Shown here in pieces: positions 17,964 through 27,224 of a DNA stretch of 64,000 bases. The position numbers and the translations under genes were made by a program. The notes beneath the pieces were generated by a model. It was not told the DNA's origin. It was given only the letters and a program-made list of their open reading frames with translations, and searched no databases. Source of the DNA: JBBDST01 sp040904765 (GTDB lineage Bacteria; Actinomycetota; Nitriliruptoria; Nitriliruptorales; Nitriliruptoraceae); NCBI GenBank assembly GCA_040904765.1, contig JBBDST010000057.1, positions 1-64,000 of the forward strand. Reading direction: 5' to 3'. The number at the start of each line of letters is the position of its first letter. Position 1 is the stretch's first letter.

Positions 17964-18899
17964 TTAGTTCGTCCCATGAATGGCAAGCATGGCGCGCGCA
18001 TGGTCACGATCTTTACCGATTTGAGTCACCAACGCATCGATTCCGTCGAACTGGCGTTCGTCGCGGATCCGGGCGATGAACGCCACCGTAAGCGTTTGGC
18101 CGTATAGATCAAGCGAGACATCAATGAGGTGCACTTCGATGCGCGGTTCAATCCCACCAAACGTTGGGCGCACACCCACGTTCGTTACGGCTGGGAAGCG
18201 TTCACCGTTCACCTCGGCCACACACGCGTACACCCCGTTGCCGGGAAACACCAGGTCGTCTGCGACCGCCACGTTGGCCGTCGGAAACCCCAACGTTCGT
18301 CCTCTGGCTTCGCCGTGCACTACCTGGCCGGTTAACGCAAACGGCCGTCGCAGTGCAGCAGCGCTCCATGCCATGTCGCCCCGTGAGATGCGCTCACGCA
18401 GTTTGGTTGACGAGACCGCCACCCCGTCAAGTTCCAGCAGTTCAAACACGTCGACTGCAAATCCGTGCTGTTCGCCGGCATTCGTCAGATAGTTGACATC
18501 ACCTTCTGCATCACGACCAAATCGGAAGTTGTCGCCCACGACGACCCGGATCACCGCCAACGGGTCCAACAGGACGTCACGGACAAACTGTTCTGCGCTC
18601 AGTGCTGCTAGGGCATGAGTGAACGGCATCACAATGACCAGATCAACGCCAGATGCTGCCAGTGTGGCAAGACGATCGTCCAATGGCTGAATTTTTTTGG
18701 GAGCGTCGCCGCGTCCAAGCACCGCGTTTGGGTGTGGGTCAAACGTCATCACCACCGAACGAACTTCGGCGTGGCGTGCATGGTTGACCGCGTGCTGCAG
18801 TAACGCACGATGGCCAACATGCACCCCGTCGAAGTTGCCGATTGTCAACACTGACGGTTGAGGAGTTACCGCTTGAAGGCCAAACAGCACCTGGGTCAT
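17964..18899 (-). CDS. ribF: bifunctional riboflavin kinase/FAD synthetase
   Basis: This 311-residue enzyme makes FMN and then FAD. The N-terminal nucleotidyltransferase domain has GNFDGVHVGH (about 22-31), and the C-terminal riboflavin kinase domain has GRTLGFPTANV and the TNVGVRPTF segment. The length is normal. Its ATG overlaps the truB stop as ATGA, so it is translationally coupled. The flavin it makes would be needed by the ThyX-like protein in the window. Confidence 0.97.
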   Translation of the reverse strand: MTQVLFGLQAVTPQPSVLTIGNFDGVHVGHRALLQHAVNHARHAEVRSVVMTFDPHPNAVLGRGDAPKKIQPLDDRLATLAASGVDLVIVMPFTHALAALSAEQFVRDVLLDPLAVIRVVVGDNFRFGRDAEGDVNYLTNAGEQHGFAVDVFELLELDGVAVSSTKLRERISRGDMAWSAAALRRPFALTGQVVHGEARGRTLGFPTANVAVADDLVFPGNGVYACVAEVNGERFPAVTNVGVRPTFGGIEPRIEVHLIDVSLDLYGQTLTVAFIARIRDERQFDGIDALVTQIGKDRDHARAMLAIHGTN

Positions 18900-19831
18900 G
18901 ACAGCTCCTCTGGACGCAGCAGAACACAGGCAGGACGAAGAACCCCTGTGTCGGCGCCATCGTAGATGCCAACGAGCGTTGGCGTACCCGTTGTTTGGTG
19001 GGCAACAACCGCCACCGGTCCTTGCCCTGGCGTGTGGGTAAACGCACCGCCATGCGTTAAAGCAAGCACGGTGTCGCGGTCGGTAACGGTCACAACCGGC
19101 ATGTGGAGCTTCACCGCAGCAACGACGTCAACTGCATGACTTTGCCACGATTCGGCGTGAAGTTCATCAATGGTTACGGCTTGATCCACGTGAAAGCCGC
19201 CGTTGACGGTGCGTCGCAGGCTCGTGAGGTGTGCTCCGACATCAAGCATGACCCCAAGATCATGCGCGATCGTACGGATATAAGTGCCAGGACCGCATGT
19301 GACACGAAACGTCACTGTTGCCCGCTCCCCTGGTACGAAGTCGTCAAGGGTCACTGCGTCAATGGTGACGTTGCGTGAGGGTCGTTCTACTGCTTCGCCG
19401 CGGCGTGCTTTGGCATACAGCCGTTCCCCGTCGACTTTTACTGCCGAGACCATGGGCGGAATTTGTTGGTGGATACCAACGAAACTGGCCAGGGCTTGGG
19501 CGATCGTGTCACGGTCAAGACCGGATGCATCCCTTGTGGCGGTGGTCACACCCATAGCGTCATACGAGTCGGTCGCTACGCCAAGCATGGCGGTCGCCAC
19601 ATACGTTTTCATGCCGCCTTGCAGATAAGGCACCAGCCGAGTTGCCCTGCCTACACAGCAGATCAGCACGCCGGTTGCCAGCGGATCCAGCGTGCCGGTA
19701 TGACCGACCCGTGAATGTCCGACGACCCGACGGACTGCCGCCACACAATCGTGTGAACTTGGACCGGATGCCTTATCGACTACCAATACCGCGTCAATTA
19801 CCGGGCCGCGGGGACGCGGTCTGCGACCCAC
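18896..19831 (-). CDS. truB: tRNA pseudouridine(55) synthase
   Basis: TruB isomerises U55 in the tRNA T-loop. The 311-residue protein begins with a short Arg/Pro-rich leader, then VVDKASGPSSHD and the catalytic motif GHTGTLDPLATGVL with Asp49. The PGTYIRTIAHDLG motif and a C-terminal PUA-like part follow. The GTG start is 3 nt after the rbfA stop. The order rbfA-truB-ribF is the common bacterial one. Confidence 0.97.
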   Translation of the reverse strand: MGRRPRPRGPVIDAVLVVDKASGPSSHDCVAAVRRVVGHSRVGHTGTLDPLATGVLICCVGRATRLVPYLQGGMKTYVATAMLGVATDSYDAMGVTTATRDASGLDRDTIAQALASFVGIHQQIPPMVSAVKVDGERLYAKARRGEAVERPSRNVTIDAVTLDDFVPGERATVTFRVTCGPGTYIRTIAHDLGVMLDVGAHLTSLRRTVNGGFHVDQAVTIDELHAESWQSHAVDVVAAVKLHMPVVTVTDRDTVLALTHGGAFTHTPGQGPVAVVAHQTTGTPTLVGIYDGADTGVLRPACVLLRPEELS

Positions 19832-19834
19832 CGG

Positions 19835-20275
19835 CTACGCCTCTTCGCGTGGAGCTTTATACAGCGACTGATCCACTGGCGTTTCGGTATCACCGACCGG
19901 TTCGATTCGCCGCAGAAGGTCATCGACTCGTTGCGCCTGTTCTTGAACCGGATCAGCGATGAAACGCAGTTCTGGAGTGGTTCGCAAACCGACCCGTCGC
20001 GACACAGCGCCACGAATTCGTGGGGTGACCGACACTAAAGCATTAGCAACATCCGTAGCACTTGCGACTTTGTCTCCCCGGGGTCCGCGCGGATCGTTGC
20101 GCACCACATCGGGGTTCAACGACGCGTAATACACGGTGGCGACTTCATGGTCGGGCGTGACATCAACGTCGGTGATCGTGACAAACCGCAGACGTGGATC
20201 TGCCTGCTGTTCGAGCAGGTCAGCGATGGCTGTGCGTACCTGCTTGTCTGTCCGCGGGTTGCGTTTGCGAGCCAC
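19835..20275 (-). CDS. rbfA: ribosome-binding factor A
   Basis: RbfA helps late maturation of the 30S subunit. The 146-residue protein has the KH-like core (VRTAIADLLEQQADPRL, VTITDVDVTPDHEVATVYYA, LRTTPELRF) and a short acidic tail. The GTG at 20275 lies 6 nt from AAAGGA. Usually infB is directly upstream; here a DUF503 gene, a YrdC-like gene and an amidase-like gene are set between them. Confidence 0.95.
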   Translation of the reverse strand: MARKRNPRTDKQVRTAIADLLEQQADPRLRFVTITDVDVTPDHEVATVYYASLNPDVVRNDPRGPRGDKVASATDVANALVSVTPRIRGAVSRRVGLRTTPELRFIADPVQEQAQRVDDLLRRIEPVGDTETPVDQSLYKAPREEA

Positions 20276-20336
20276 ACGATGTCCTTTGACGCTGGCTTAG
20301 GGACGCGCTTTTGGTGGCATCTACAGCCGTCAACGA

Positions 20337-20978
20337 TTAGGTCTCGTCGTTGGCTCCGTAGCGCTCACGCATAGCGTTAATTACGTCGTCCATCGTTACC
20401 ACGTCAGCGTAGCGACGATTCACATCGCGCAAGTTGTCGTCGTGAGGGCCACGTTCGACATCGCCACAGCAATCTTCAGGCACGATCACACGAAAACCGT
20501 ACGAAAAAGCGTCAACGACAGTTGCTCGCACACAACCTGAGGTGTTGCAGCCGATCACGATCACCGTGTCGACCCGTTCTTTGACCAGGTGTTGAATTGC
20601 CGGGGTTTGGAACAGTAGGGACGGGCCAATTTTGCGCACCACCACGTCATAGGACGGGTCATACAGGCGTGCGTCAAGTTCAGTTTCTTCCCGTCCAACA
20701 TGAAAGTCGGTGAGCACCGCAGGGATCTTCCAGTTCAACATGTCGCGTTCACCACAGCTAGCTTCGTACGCTTGGATGACTGGCAGTTGATAGCGGCGTG
20801 CTTCAGCCAGAAGAATCTCGCTGTTTGTGACGGCGCGAGCAACCAAATCGCTGCCACCAAGGGTGAATTTCGCATCGATAAAGCCACGCTGGAAATCAAC
20901 AACCAGGATTCCCATGCGCTCGCCATACCCGACCGTGGTAGCGCCAAACCCAGCTGCGCTATATGCCTCGTCACTCAT
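20337..20978 (-). CDS. isochorismatase-family hydrolase, N-carbamoylsarcosine amidase-like
   Basis: This 213-residue cysteine hydrolase has the catalytic triad of the family: Asp28 in LVVDFQRGF, Lys116 in VVRKIGPS and Cys149 in GCNTSGCVRATVVDA. The stretch after the Cys (SYGFRVIVPEDCCGDV, then PHDDNL) is close to N-carbamoylsarcosine amidase and maleamate amidase rather than to nicotinamidase or true isochorismatase. It probably cleaves an amide or carbamoyl C-N bond of a small molecule. It lies 47 nt after the YrdC-like gene and 61 nt before rbfA, inside a translation operon, which is unexpected for a catabolic enzyme. The real substrate is unknown. Confidence 0.88.
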   Translation of the reverse strand: MSDEAYSAAGFGATTVGYGERMGILVVDFQRGFIDAKFTLGGSDLVARAVTNSEILLAEARRYQLPVIQAYEASCGERDMLNWKIPAVLTDFHVGREETELDARLYDPSYDVVVRKIGPSLLFQTPAIQHLVKERVDTVIVIGCNTSGCVRATVVDAFSYGFRVIVPEDCCGDVERGPHDDNLRDVNRRYADVVTMDDVINAMRERYGANDET

Positions 20979-21025
20979 GATCCGCCCTCTCTATGGCGTA
21001 TGCCCGTGTCATCACCCAAAATTTA

Positions 21026-21883
21026 TCAGTTCGCTGCTGTGAGCGTCACTCCATAACGGGTAGCAAACGCAGCACAGATACGCGGAAATTCGACCCCGGG
21101 ACGGATTACCGTGAAATCACGAAAATCGATGATGGTGCTCGAACGGCCGTCGCGGTTGGCATACCGCGACATGCCATAGTCGACGCTTAAATCGGCAGCT
21201 TCCCGCACTTCAGCGTCAACGTCTTCAAACCGATATTTGCTCCCCGTCAACGAGGTGTTCGCACTGGAACCAAACACGGGTTTGCCGTGCGCAAACGACT
21301 GCCTAGCTAGTTCGTCATGGAACTGTCCGGCGTTGAGCAACATGTCGAGGGTTTGTGCTTTGATGGAGTTCTTTATCACAAACAGGTCTACGACCTGGAA
21401 AAACGGATGGGACGAGTCAAACGGTGCAACCACCGAAAACGGCAGGTCGTCTTCAACGATGAGGGTGCGAATCATGTCGTGTTTGTCATCGGACAGCAGA
21501 TGAATTTCTTGACTCATCTCCCACGTCGATAGCAGCCCGCTTGGTTTCTCATAACTGTGGCGCTTGGCCGCAAAGATGCGTTTGATCGCCGTTTCTCGGC
21601 TGCCCACTATCGCATAGGCAACATCAAGCGGGGCAATACCCGCCCTGCCGTCATACAAGACGTTAAGCATCGTGGCTACATGCGTTGCTCGTTCACTGGG
21701 GTCGATACGCGCAGTGGTTCGTTCGACTGGCGGATCACAAACCAGCACGCGTCCTGATACGTCCACGCTCATTCCAACTTTCGTCGCACGGGCCAAATGC
21801 CGCGAACAGTGGAGCGTTTCTTGCCCAGAGACACAATCAAGCTTAAGGCAGAGCAGCTCGTTAGGGGTAGGTGTGCGTGTCAT
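21026..21883 (-). CDS. divergent YrdC/Sua5-like protein
   Basis: Two family blocks are visible: an RIFAAKRHSYEKPSGLL segment, matching the AAK-R...KP block of Sua5/YrdC, and GKPVFGSSANTSLTG with a later SSTIIDF, matching the S-A-N and ST-nucleotide blocks. Sua5/YrdC proteins make threonylcarbamoyl-AMP from threonine, bicarbonate and ATP for tRNA t6A. The first block is altered (normally a P-T-E-T-x-Y-G strand precedes it; here AYAIVG), so this may be a paralogue with another role. The ATG at 21883 overlaps the DUF503 stop by 23 nt; an ORF from 21922 or a start at 21772 are alternatives. The N-terminal 40 residues are Cys-rich. The neighbour is a carbamoyl-type amidase. Confidence 0.65.
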   Translation of the reverse strand: MTRTPTPNELLCLKLDCVSGQETLHCSRHLARATKVGMSVDVSGRVLVCDPPVERTTARIDPSERATHVATMLNVLYDGRAGIAPLDVAYAIVGSRETAIKRIFAAKRHSYEKPSGLLSTWEMSQEIHLLSDDKHDMIRTLIVEDDLPFSVVAPFDSSHPFFQVVDLFVIKNSIKAQTLDMLLNAGQFHDELARQSFAHGKPVFGSSANTSLTGSKYRFEDVDAEVREAADLSVDYGMSRYANRDGRSSTIIDFRDFTVIRPGVEFPRICAAFATRYGVTLTAAN

Positions 21884-22181
21884 ACACCGGCATGACCCGC
21901 ACCACCATGACGCGCGGATCACGTTCGATCATTTCGGTGATGCGGCCGATCGTGCGTTCAACACTTGACGGTGACGGTGCACACACGGCTACGCCAAGAA
22001 TGGCACGTTGCCACAGGTCTTGACCGCCCACTTCGGCAACACTGGCACCAAGCTCATTTTTGAGCGCGGCGACAGCCCGGCTGACCACACTACGGCGATC
22101 TTTTAACGACTGTGCGGCCGGGATGTGCAGATCAACCATGGCAGTGCCGACCGTGACGTCCGCCTGTATGTGATCACGCAC
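21861..22181 (-). CDS. DUF503 family protein (YlxP-like)
   Basis: This 106-residue protein matches the DUF503 pattern: a beta strand (MVDLHIPAAQSLKDRRSVV) followed by VAEVGGQDLWQRAILGVA and an SSVERTIGRI helix. Homologues sit between infB and rbfA in Bacillus (ylxP), as here 28 nt after infB. It is thought to act in translation or ribosome assembly, but the molecular role is not known. Confidence 0.88.
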   Translation of the reverse strand: MRDHIQADVTVGTAMVDLHIPAAQSLKDRRSVVSRAVAALKNELGASVAEVGGQDLWQRAILGVAVCAPSPSSVERTIGRITEMIERDPRVMVVRVMPVYDTHTYP

Positions 22182-22208
22182 CGTTGCTACCTACTACCTC
22201 AGTGGCGG

Positions 22209-24938
22209 TCAGTCGCGGGCAACTTCGACGCTGCGGAACGCCTCAATGACGTCGCCTTCTTTCACGTCTTGGAACTTGTCCAGACCAATCCCGCATTCGA
22301 AGCCTTCGCGGACCTCACGGACGTCGTCTTTAAAGCGACGCAGTGACGACATAGTGTCTTCGGCTACGACAACGCCTTCGCGAATCACCCGTACGCCGGC
22401 GTCACGCTGCACTTCGCCACGTGTCACCATGCAACCGAACACAAATCCGCGTGGTGTCTTGAACACTTCACGTACCTGAGCTTCACCGAGAATTTCTTCG
22501 CGGAACTCCGGTGCACGCAAGCCCTTCACTGCAGCCTGAATGTCTTCAATGGCTTCGTAGATGATCCGGTAAGTGCGGACGTCCACTCCGGTGCGTTCAA
22601 TTTCTTCGCGGGCGTTGGCTCCAGGACGGACGTTGAACGCCACAATAATGGCGTCAGACGCTTCCGCGAGCCGCACGTCACCTTGCGAAATTGCGCCGAC
22701 ACCTTTGCTCAACACTCTCACTTGGACTTCTTCCAGTTCGAGTTTGAGTAGTGCGTCTTCAAGTGCTTCAGCTGAACCGGAGACGTCCGCTTTGATAATG
22801 ACGTTCAAGACGGCTTTGCCGCCAGCTTGCACCGCAGAAGTGAATTCTTCCAGGGTGCTTGGGCGTCGTTCGGCCAGTTCCTTGCGTCGTTCACGTGCCG
22901 AACGCCGTTGTGCAACATCACGGGCGAGGCGTTCAGCATCAACAACACGGAACTCGTCGCCTGCTTCAGGAACCTCAGTCAACCCAACGACCTGAACCGG
23001 ACGGGCCGGTTCAGCCACATCGATCGTGTTACCGTTTTCATCAAACATCGCACGGATCTTGCCGTCGGCGGTACCAGCAACCAACACATCGCCGCGATGC
23101 AGCGTGCCACCTTGCACCAGCAGCGTTGCAATCGGTCCGCGACCGCGATCTAGGTGGGCTTCAACAACACGGCCACGCGCCTGTTTAGACGGGTTGGCAG
23201 TCAGTTCAAGCAAGTCTGCTTGCAACAGCACTACTTCCAGCAGTTCGTCAAGTCCCTGACGGGTTTTGGCGGATACTTGAACCATCGGCACATCGCCGCC
23301 AAAAGACTCGGCGACCACATCTACTTCAGTTAACTGTGCCATCACCTTGGTCGGGTCAGCGCCTTCAACATCCATCTTGTTGATGGCAACCACGATTGGC
23401 ACTTGGGCTGCTTTGGCATGCGCAATTGCTTCGCGTGTTTGTGGCATCACACCGTCGTTTGCCGCAACTACCAGAATCGCAACGTCGGTGATCTGCGCGC
23501 CACGAGCACGCATCGCGGTGAATGCTTCGTGACCGGGCGTGTCAATAAATGTGATACGTCGGTCGCCGTTTGAAATCTGGTAGGCACCGATGTGCTGGGT
23601 GATCCCACCAGCTTCGGTGGACACGACGTCAGTCAGACGAATCGCATCCAACAACAGGGTCTTACCGTGGTCAACGTGACCCATGACAGTGATAATCGGC
23701 GGACGTGACACTAGATCAGCATCGATATCGGGAGTTTCCACGCCAAATTCGAGTTCCTCTTCAGAGAGGAAATACACCTCAACACTCAGGTCAGCGCAGA
23801 TGATTTCGACCGTGTCGTCTGGCAGTGTTTGCTGCACAGTCGCCATCTCACCCATCTCAAACACTTTTTTCACCAGCGCCGCGCCAGCCACACCGAGCTT
23901 GTCCGCGAGTTCTCCCACGGTGACACCCGACACGACTTCAACTCGCTCAATGGTGATTTGATCCTCAAGCGGAATGTCGCGCCGCAGCGGACCGCGCTGT
24001 TGGACTTCTTGCTCCTCGGGCGAAGTGCGCTCCCGCTTCTTCTTTTTCCGGCTTTTGCCAGTTCCTGCCGGAGCGCCACCAGGCGCACCAGGACCACCGC
24101 TTGGCGCTCCACCAGGTCCACCGCCAAGCCCTTGCGGGCCGCGGGTTGCTGGAGACTGACGGTACGGGCTTGACGGCGTACGGGGTTTGCCGGCATCACC
24201 TGCTGCACGCTGTGGGCGTGCCGACGACGGCGCGCCAGCACCTTGGCGCGGGGCGCCCGCGGGTGCTTGCGGTCGTGGGGGGGCTTTACGCAGCGGTGGC
24301 GGGACGGCGCGTCGGCCAGTGCCCTCTTGGGGCAGACCTTTCGCGCTCGGCCGTTTTTCACCGACTGCTTGCCCAGGTTCGGCACTTGGCGGCGGTGTGG
24401 TCACCGGCGGCGCAACTCGGGTTGCAGGGCGCATCGGCGCTTCGCCTGGCTTTAAGCGTGGCGGTGGTGCACCAGGCATACGCATCGCTGCAGCTGCAGC
24501 ATCAGATGCGGCTGTTGATGCCTCAGGCGCTGACGCTTCAGGCGTTACTGTGGCCGCAGTTGGCGTATCGGCAGATGCGGCAGGTGAGGCTGTGGTTCCA
24601 GCCGGCACTTCCGCTGTTGCTTCTTCGGCGACTTGCTGTTGACGCAGATGCGGAGGCAGCACTTTGGCCGCTTTCTTGCTCTCTGGCGCCGCAGGCGTTG
24701 CCATTGCGCGATATCGCTCGAGTTCATCTTGTTCACGCTTGCGCCGGGCATCATCGTCGCTTTTGCGGTCATCTTCTGAGCGCCCTAACGAATCACGAAA
24801 ACGGGCGGCGTCAGCGTCAGCGACCGATGAGGAGTGGCTTTTGGCCTCAATCCCTAAGTCTTCAAGACGACGCAGGACTTCACGATTATGAAGTCCTGAC
24901 TCTTTGGCCAATTCATACACGCGGACCTTGTTGCTCAC
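22209..24938 (-). CDS. infB: translation initiation factor IF-2
   Basis: At 909 residues this is a typical long actinobacterial IF-2. It starts with the short IF2_N helix ([20 protein letters not shown]), continues with a very Ala/Pro/Gly-rich unstructured region (about 60-300), a second IF2_N element, the GTPase with G1 GHVDHGKT near residue 419 and NKMD, and domains II-IV including the fMet-tRNA-binding C-terminus. The GTG start follows the ylxR stop by 26 nt. The low-complexity region produces long artificial ORFs on the other strand. Confidence 0.97.
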   Translation of the reverse strand: MSNKVRVYELAKESGLHNREVLRRLEDLGIEAKSHSSSVADADAARFRDSLGRSEDDRKSDDDARRKREQDELERYRAMATPAAPESKKAAKVLPPHLRQQQVAEEATAEVPAGTTASPAASADTPTAATVTPEASAPEASTAASDAAAAAMRMPGAPPPRLKPGEAPMRPATRVAPPVTTPPPSAEPGQAVGEKRPSAKGLPQEGTGRRAVPPPLRKAPPRPQAPAGAPRQGAGAPSSARPQRAAGDAGKPRTPSSPYRQSPATRGPQGLGGGPGGAPSGGPGAPGGAPAGTGKSRKKKKRERTSPEEQEVQQRGPLRRDIPLEDQITIERVEVVSGVTVGELADKLGVAGAALVKKVFEMGEMATVQQTLPDDTVEIICADLSVEVYFLSEEELEFGVETPDIDADLVSRPPIITVMGHVDHGKTLLLDAIRLTDVVSTEAGGITQHIGAYQISNGDRRITFIDTPGHEAFTAMRARGAQITDVAILVVAANDGVMPQTREAIAHAKAAQVPIVVAINKMDVEGADPTKVMAQLTEVDVVAESFGGDVPMVQVSAKTRQGLDELLEVVLLQADLLELTANPSKQARGRVVEAHLDRGRGPIATLLVQGGTLHRGDVLVAGTADGKIRAMFDENGNTIDVAEPARPVQVVGLTEVPEAGDEFRVVDAERLARDVAQRRSARERRKELAERRPSTLEEFTSAVQAGGKAVLNVIIKADVSGSAEALEDALLKLELEEVQVRVLSKGVGAISQGDVRLAEASDAIIVAFNVRPGANAREEIERTGVDVRTYRIIYEAIEDIQAAVKGLRAPEFREEILGEAQVREVFKTPRGFVFGCMVTRGEVQRDAGVRVIREGVVVAEDTMSSLRRFKDDVREVREGFECGIGLDKFQDVKEGDVIEAFRSVEVARD

Positions 24939-24964
24939 GTGTTTTCACTCCTCACAGCGTGGTA

Positions 24965-25261
24965 TCACGCTCGGTGGTATTCCACCGTGTCATGCAGTTG
25001 GTCAAGCGCGGCGGTGCATTGCGGGCCCCACGCGTTGTGGAGTCGTAACGCCCGACGCAGTACTGCTGCGTCGCGCCGGCGAGCCAGCGCAACACACTGC
25101 GGTGTCGGACAAATGTATGCCCCCCTACCGGGAAGCCGTGTGTCAGGATCGGCGCGAACATCAGTAGCCGTTCGCGCCAGTCGAACAAGTGTGCTTTTGG
25201 GGCTCACTGTACGACAGCTAACACAGGTGCGTAGCGGTACGCGAGGCGTATCGCCATGCAA
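24965..25261 (-). CDS. ylxR: YlxR family RNA-binding/nucleoid protein (DUF448)
   Basis: This 98-residue protein shows the YlxR signature: P-x-RTCVSCR, LVRLAR, then PGRGAYIC and a final Cys. The family lies between nusA and infB throughout bacteria, as here. It is a small basic protein linked to RNA binding and, in Bacillus, to transcription of metabolic genes. The start is a TTG at 25261, chosen because AAGGAAG lies 6 nt upstream. Confidence 0.93.
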   Translation of the reverse strand: MHGDTPRVPLRTCVSCRTVSPKSTLVRLARTATDVRADPDTRLPGRGAYICPTPQCVALARRRDAAVLRRALRLHNAWGPQCTAALDQLHDTVEYHRA

Positions 25262-25303
25262 GGGTACTTCCTTTCCGTCATAGTGCCGTGGTTTGGCGAG
25301 ACT

Positions 25304-26476
25304 TTACGCCCCGTCGGTGGTGTCTTTCACAGCAGGAGTATCGTCCCCGTCAGCTTCCTGATCGTCAAGTGCAGCCTGTCGGGCCGCCTCGGCAGTCACG
25401 TAGGCATCTTCGATCGCTTTGGTGCCGGCGTCGGAGAGCGGATTACCGAATTCGTCGATCAAACCGGCGTCAAACGCCTGCTGGAACGCTTGTTGTTCTT
25501 CGGCAAACTGGCTTTCTGATTTGATGTCGATCCGCCAGCCGGTGAGCCGTGCAGCCAAGCGCGCGTTTTGGCCTTCACGGCCAATCGCCAACGATAGCTG
25601 GTAGTCAGGCACGATCACCAGCGCCGTACCGTCGTCGGGATACAGGTAGACGTTGGCGACTTTTGCTGGCGAGAGCGCGTTAGCGACAAGATCTTCTGGC
25701 TGATCTGCCCAGCGGATAATGTCAATGCGTTCGAGTTCTTCGCCGTGGAGCTCTTTTTGCACGCTGCGGGCACGCTGACCGGCCGGGCCGACACATGCAC
25801 CGACCGGGTCGACGTCTGCGTTGTGGGACATCACGGCAACTTTGGTGCGATGTCCCGCTTCGCGGGCGATGCCTTTGATTTCGACGATGCCAGCCTCAAT
25901 TTCGGGGACTTCTAAGGCGAACAGGCCAACTACGAGCGCCGGGTGGGTGCGTGAGGCAATGATTTGAGCGCCGCGTTGTTGCTTGCGTACTTCGATCACG
26001 ACCGCACGGGTGTAGGCGCCGTGTTCGAGCCGTTCGTTTGGGATCTGTTCAGCGAACGGTAGCAGTGCTTCGGTTCGGCCAAGTTCGATCAGAGTGACGT
26101 TGTGTTGCTGGCTGACAGTGCCAGAGACAATATCGCCTTCACGGCCGACAAATTCGCCGTAAGCAACTTCGCGTTCAGCTTCACGTAACCGCTGCAACAG
26201 CACCTGTTTCGCTGTTTGAGCGATGATACGTCCCAGGTCAGTTGGTTCTTCGCGCCATTCGGAAACGATGTTGCCATCATCGTCAAGTTCCTGCGCGAAC
26301 AGCACAACTTCGCCGCTGATCCGGTCAATTGACACCCGGGTCTCATCGGCAGTTTCTTGCAGCGAACGCTTGTAGGCGGACGCAATCGCAGACTCTAAAG
26401 CTTCCACGACGGTGAGGAGATCGATCCCTTTTTCGCGTTCGATCTGCCGTAGGGCGTCGATATCAACGTTTTTCAC
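25304..26476 (-). CDS. nusA: transcription termination/antitermination factor NusA
   Basis: The 390-residue protein has the NusA N-terminal polymerase-binding domain (about 1-125, starting with the IEREKGIDLLTVVEALESA helix), an S1 domain, and two KH domains with SHNADVDPVGACVGP and LAIGREGQNARLA. It lacks the acidic repeats of the E. coli protein, as usual in Actinobacteria, and ends in an acidic tail. It controls pausing, termination and rRNA antitermination. The GTG start follows GGAGG by 6 nt; it lies 18 nt after rimP. Confidence 0.97.
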   Translation of the reverse strand: MKNVDIDALRQIEREKGIDLLTVVEALESAIASAYKRSLQETADETRVSIDRISGEVVLFAQELDDDGNIVSEWREEPTDLGRIIAQTAKQVLLQRLREAEREVAYGEFVGREGDIVSGTVSQQHNVTLIELGRTEALLPFAEQIPNERLEHGAYTRAVVIEVRKQQRGAQIIASRTHPALVVGLFALEVPEIEAGIVEIKGIAREAGHRTKVAVMSHNADVDPVGACVGPAGQRARSVQKELHGEELERIDIIRWADQPEDLVANALSPAKVANVYLYPDDGTALVIVPDYQLSLAIGREGQNARLAARLTGWRIDIKSESQFAEEQQAFQQAFDAGLIDEFGNPLSDAGTKAIEDAYVTAEAARQAALDDQEADGDDTPAVKDTTDGA

Positions 26477-26494
26477 AGTTTGCCTCCAAAATCC

Positions 26495-26959
26495 TCACCA
26501 CGGCAGCACAACATGGGCTGACGTTATTCCCGTCAGGGGCACCGTCACGGTCGCACTGTCGCCGTTAGCAAGAACGACCGTGTCCTCGTCGACTGCATCA
26601 ATCCGGCCGGTTACTGGCATGTCGAATGACGGATGTTCCACCACCACCGTGCGAGTGATATTGCGGCGAAAATCGCGCGGCCGCAGCAGTGGCTGATCTG
26701 CCCCTGGTGAACTGACCTCAAGCACGTATTTTGATGCGATCGGGTCGGCGTCATCCAGCGCGCGTGCAAGCGCACGTGACAGGCGCGCGATGACATCGAT
26801 GTCGACACTGTCAATGGTTTCGTCCACCGGTTCGACAATAACCCGCAGCACGGCACGGGATTGATGTGGGGTAAAGGTGATGTCGAGCACCTGAGCTTCG
26901 AATTCGCCGGCAGCGCCCTGCGCTAATTCCCACACTACTGAACTCACCGCGTCACTCAT
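26495..26959 (-). CDS. rimP: ribosome maturation factor RimP
   Basis: RimP acts in 30S maturation. The 154-residue protein has the two-domain RimP fold with YVLEVSSPGADQPLLRPRDF, the family's most conserved block, and a small SH3-like C-terminal domain. The ATG at 26959 is preferred because GGAGGT lies just upstream; a longer reading from 27013 adds 18 residues. It is the first gene of the rimP-nusA-ylxR-infB operon and follows a strong terminator. Confidence 0.95.
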   Translation of the reverse strand: MSDAVSSVVWELAQGAAGEFEAQVLDITFTPHQSRAVLRVIVEPVDETIDSVDIDVIARLSRALARALDDADPIASKYVLEVSSPGADQPLLRPRDFRRNITRTVVVEHPSFDMPVTGRIDAVDEDTVVLANGDSATVTVPLTGITSAHVVLPW

Positions 26960-27048
26960 GGCGCTACCTCCTTGGTGTGTTCGTAAGGGAAATATTGGGG
27001 GTTTTGTCGGCAAAAAACACGTTCTGTGGGTGTTTTAGTGAACAAACA

Positions 27049-27067
27049 GCCGGCCCAGCGGGCCGGC
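27049..27067 (-). terminator. intrinsic terminator upstream of rimP
   Basis: A perfect 8-bp GC stem (GCCGGCCC/GGGCCGGC, 3-nt loop) is followed on the minus strand by TGTTTGTT. It ends the ispG-side transcript and separates it from the rimP-nusA-infB operon, whose promoter must lie in 26960-27048. Confidence 0.75.
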
Positions 27068-27151
27068 CGTCGCAGACTGTATGCGCCGTATCACCGTGTG
27101 TGATTCGTGTCCACTCGTCGTACGGGTTTGCTGATCATTCAACACAACATG

Positions 27152-27169
27152 GCGGGCCGTGAAGCCCGC
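27152..27169 (-). other. second hairpin after ispG
   Basis: A 6-bp stem (GCGGGC/GCCCGC) with a 6-nt loop lies 55 nt after the ispG stop and ahead of the main terminator. It probably protects the 3' end or forms a double terminator with the one at 27049-27067. Confidence 0.4.
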
Positions 27170-27224
27170 GAGCGATGCGACTGTAGCACGCAGACCTGCT
27201 GGCGGCTAACGATCGGCAGGGAGT

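Noticed and set aside
24101..25048. 315-residue plus-strand ORF opposite infB
   Set aside because: It mirrors the low-complexity Ala/Pro/Gly region of IF-2, has no family features and its composition is that of reverse-strand GC bias.
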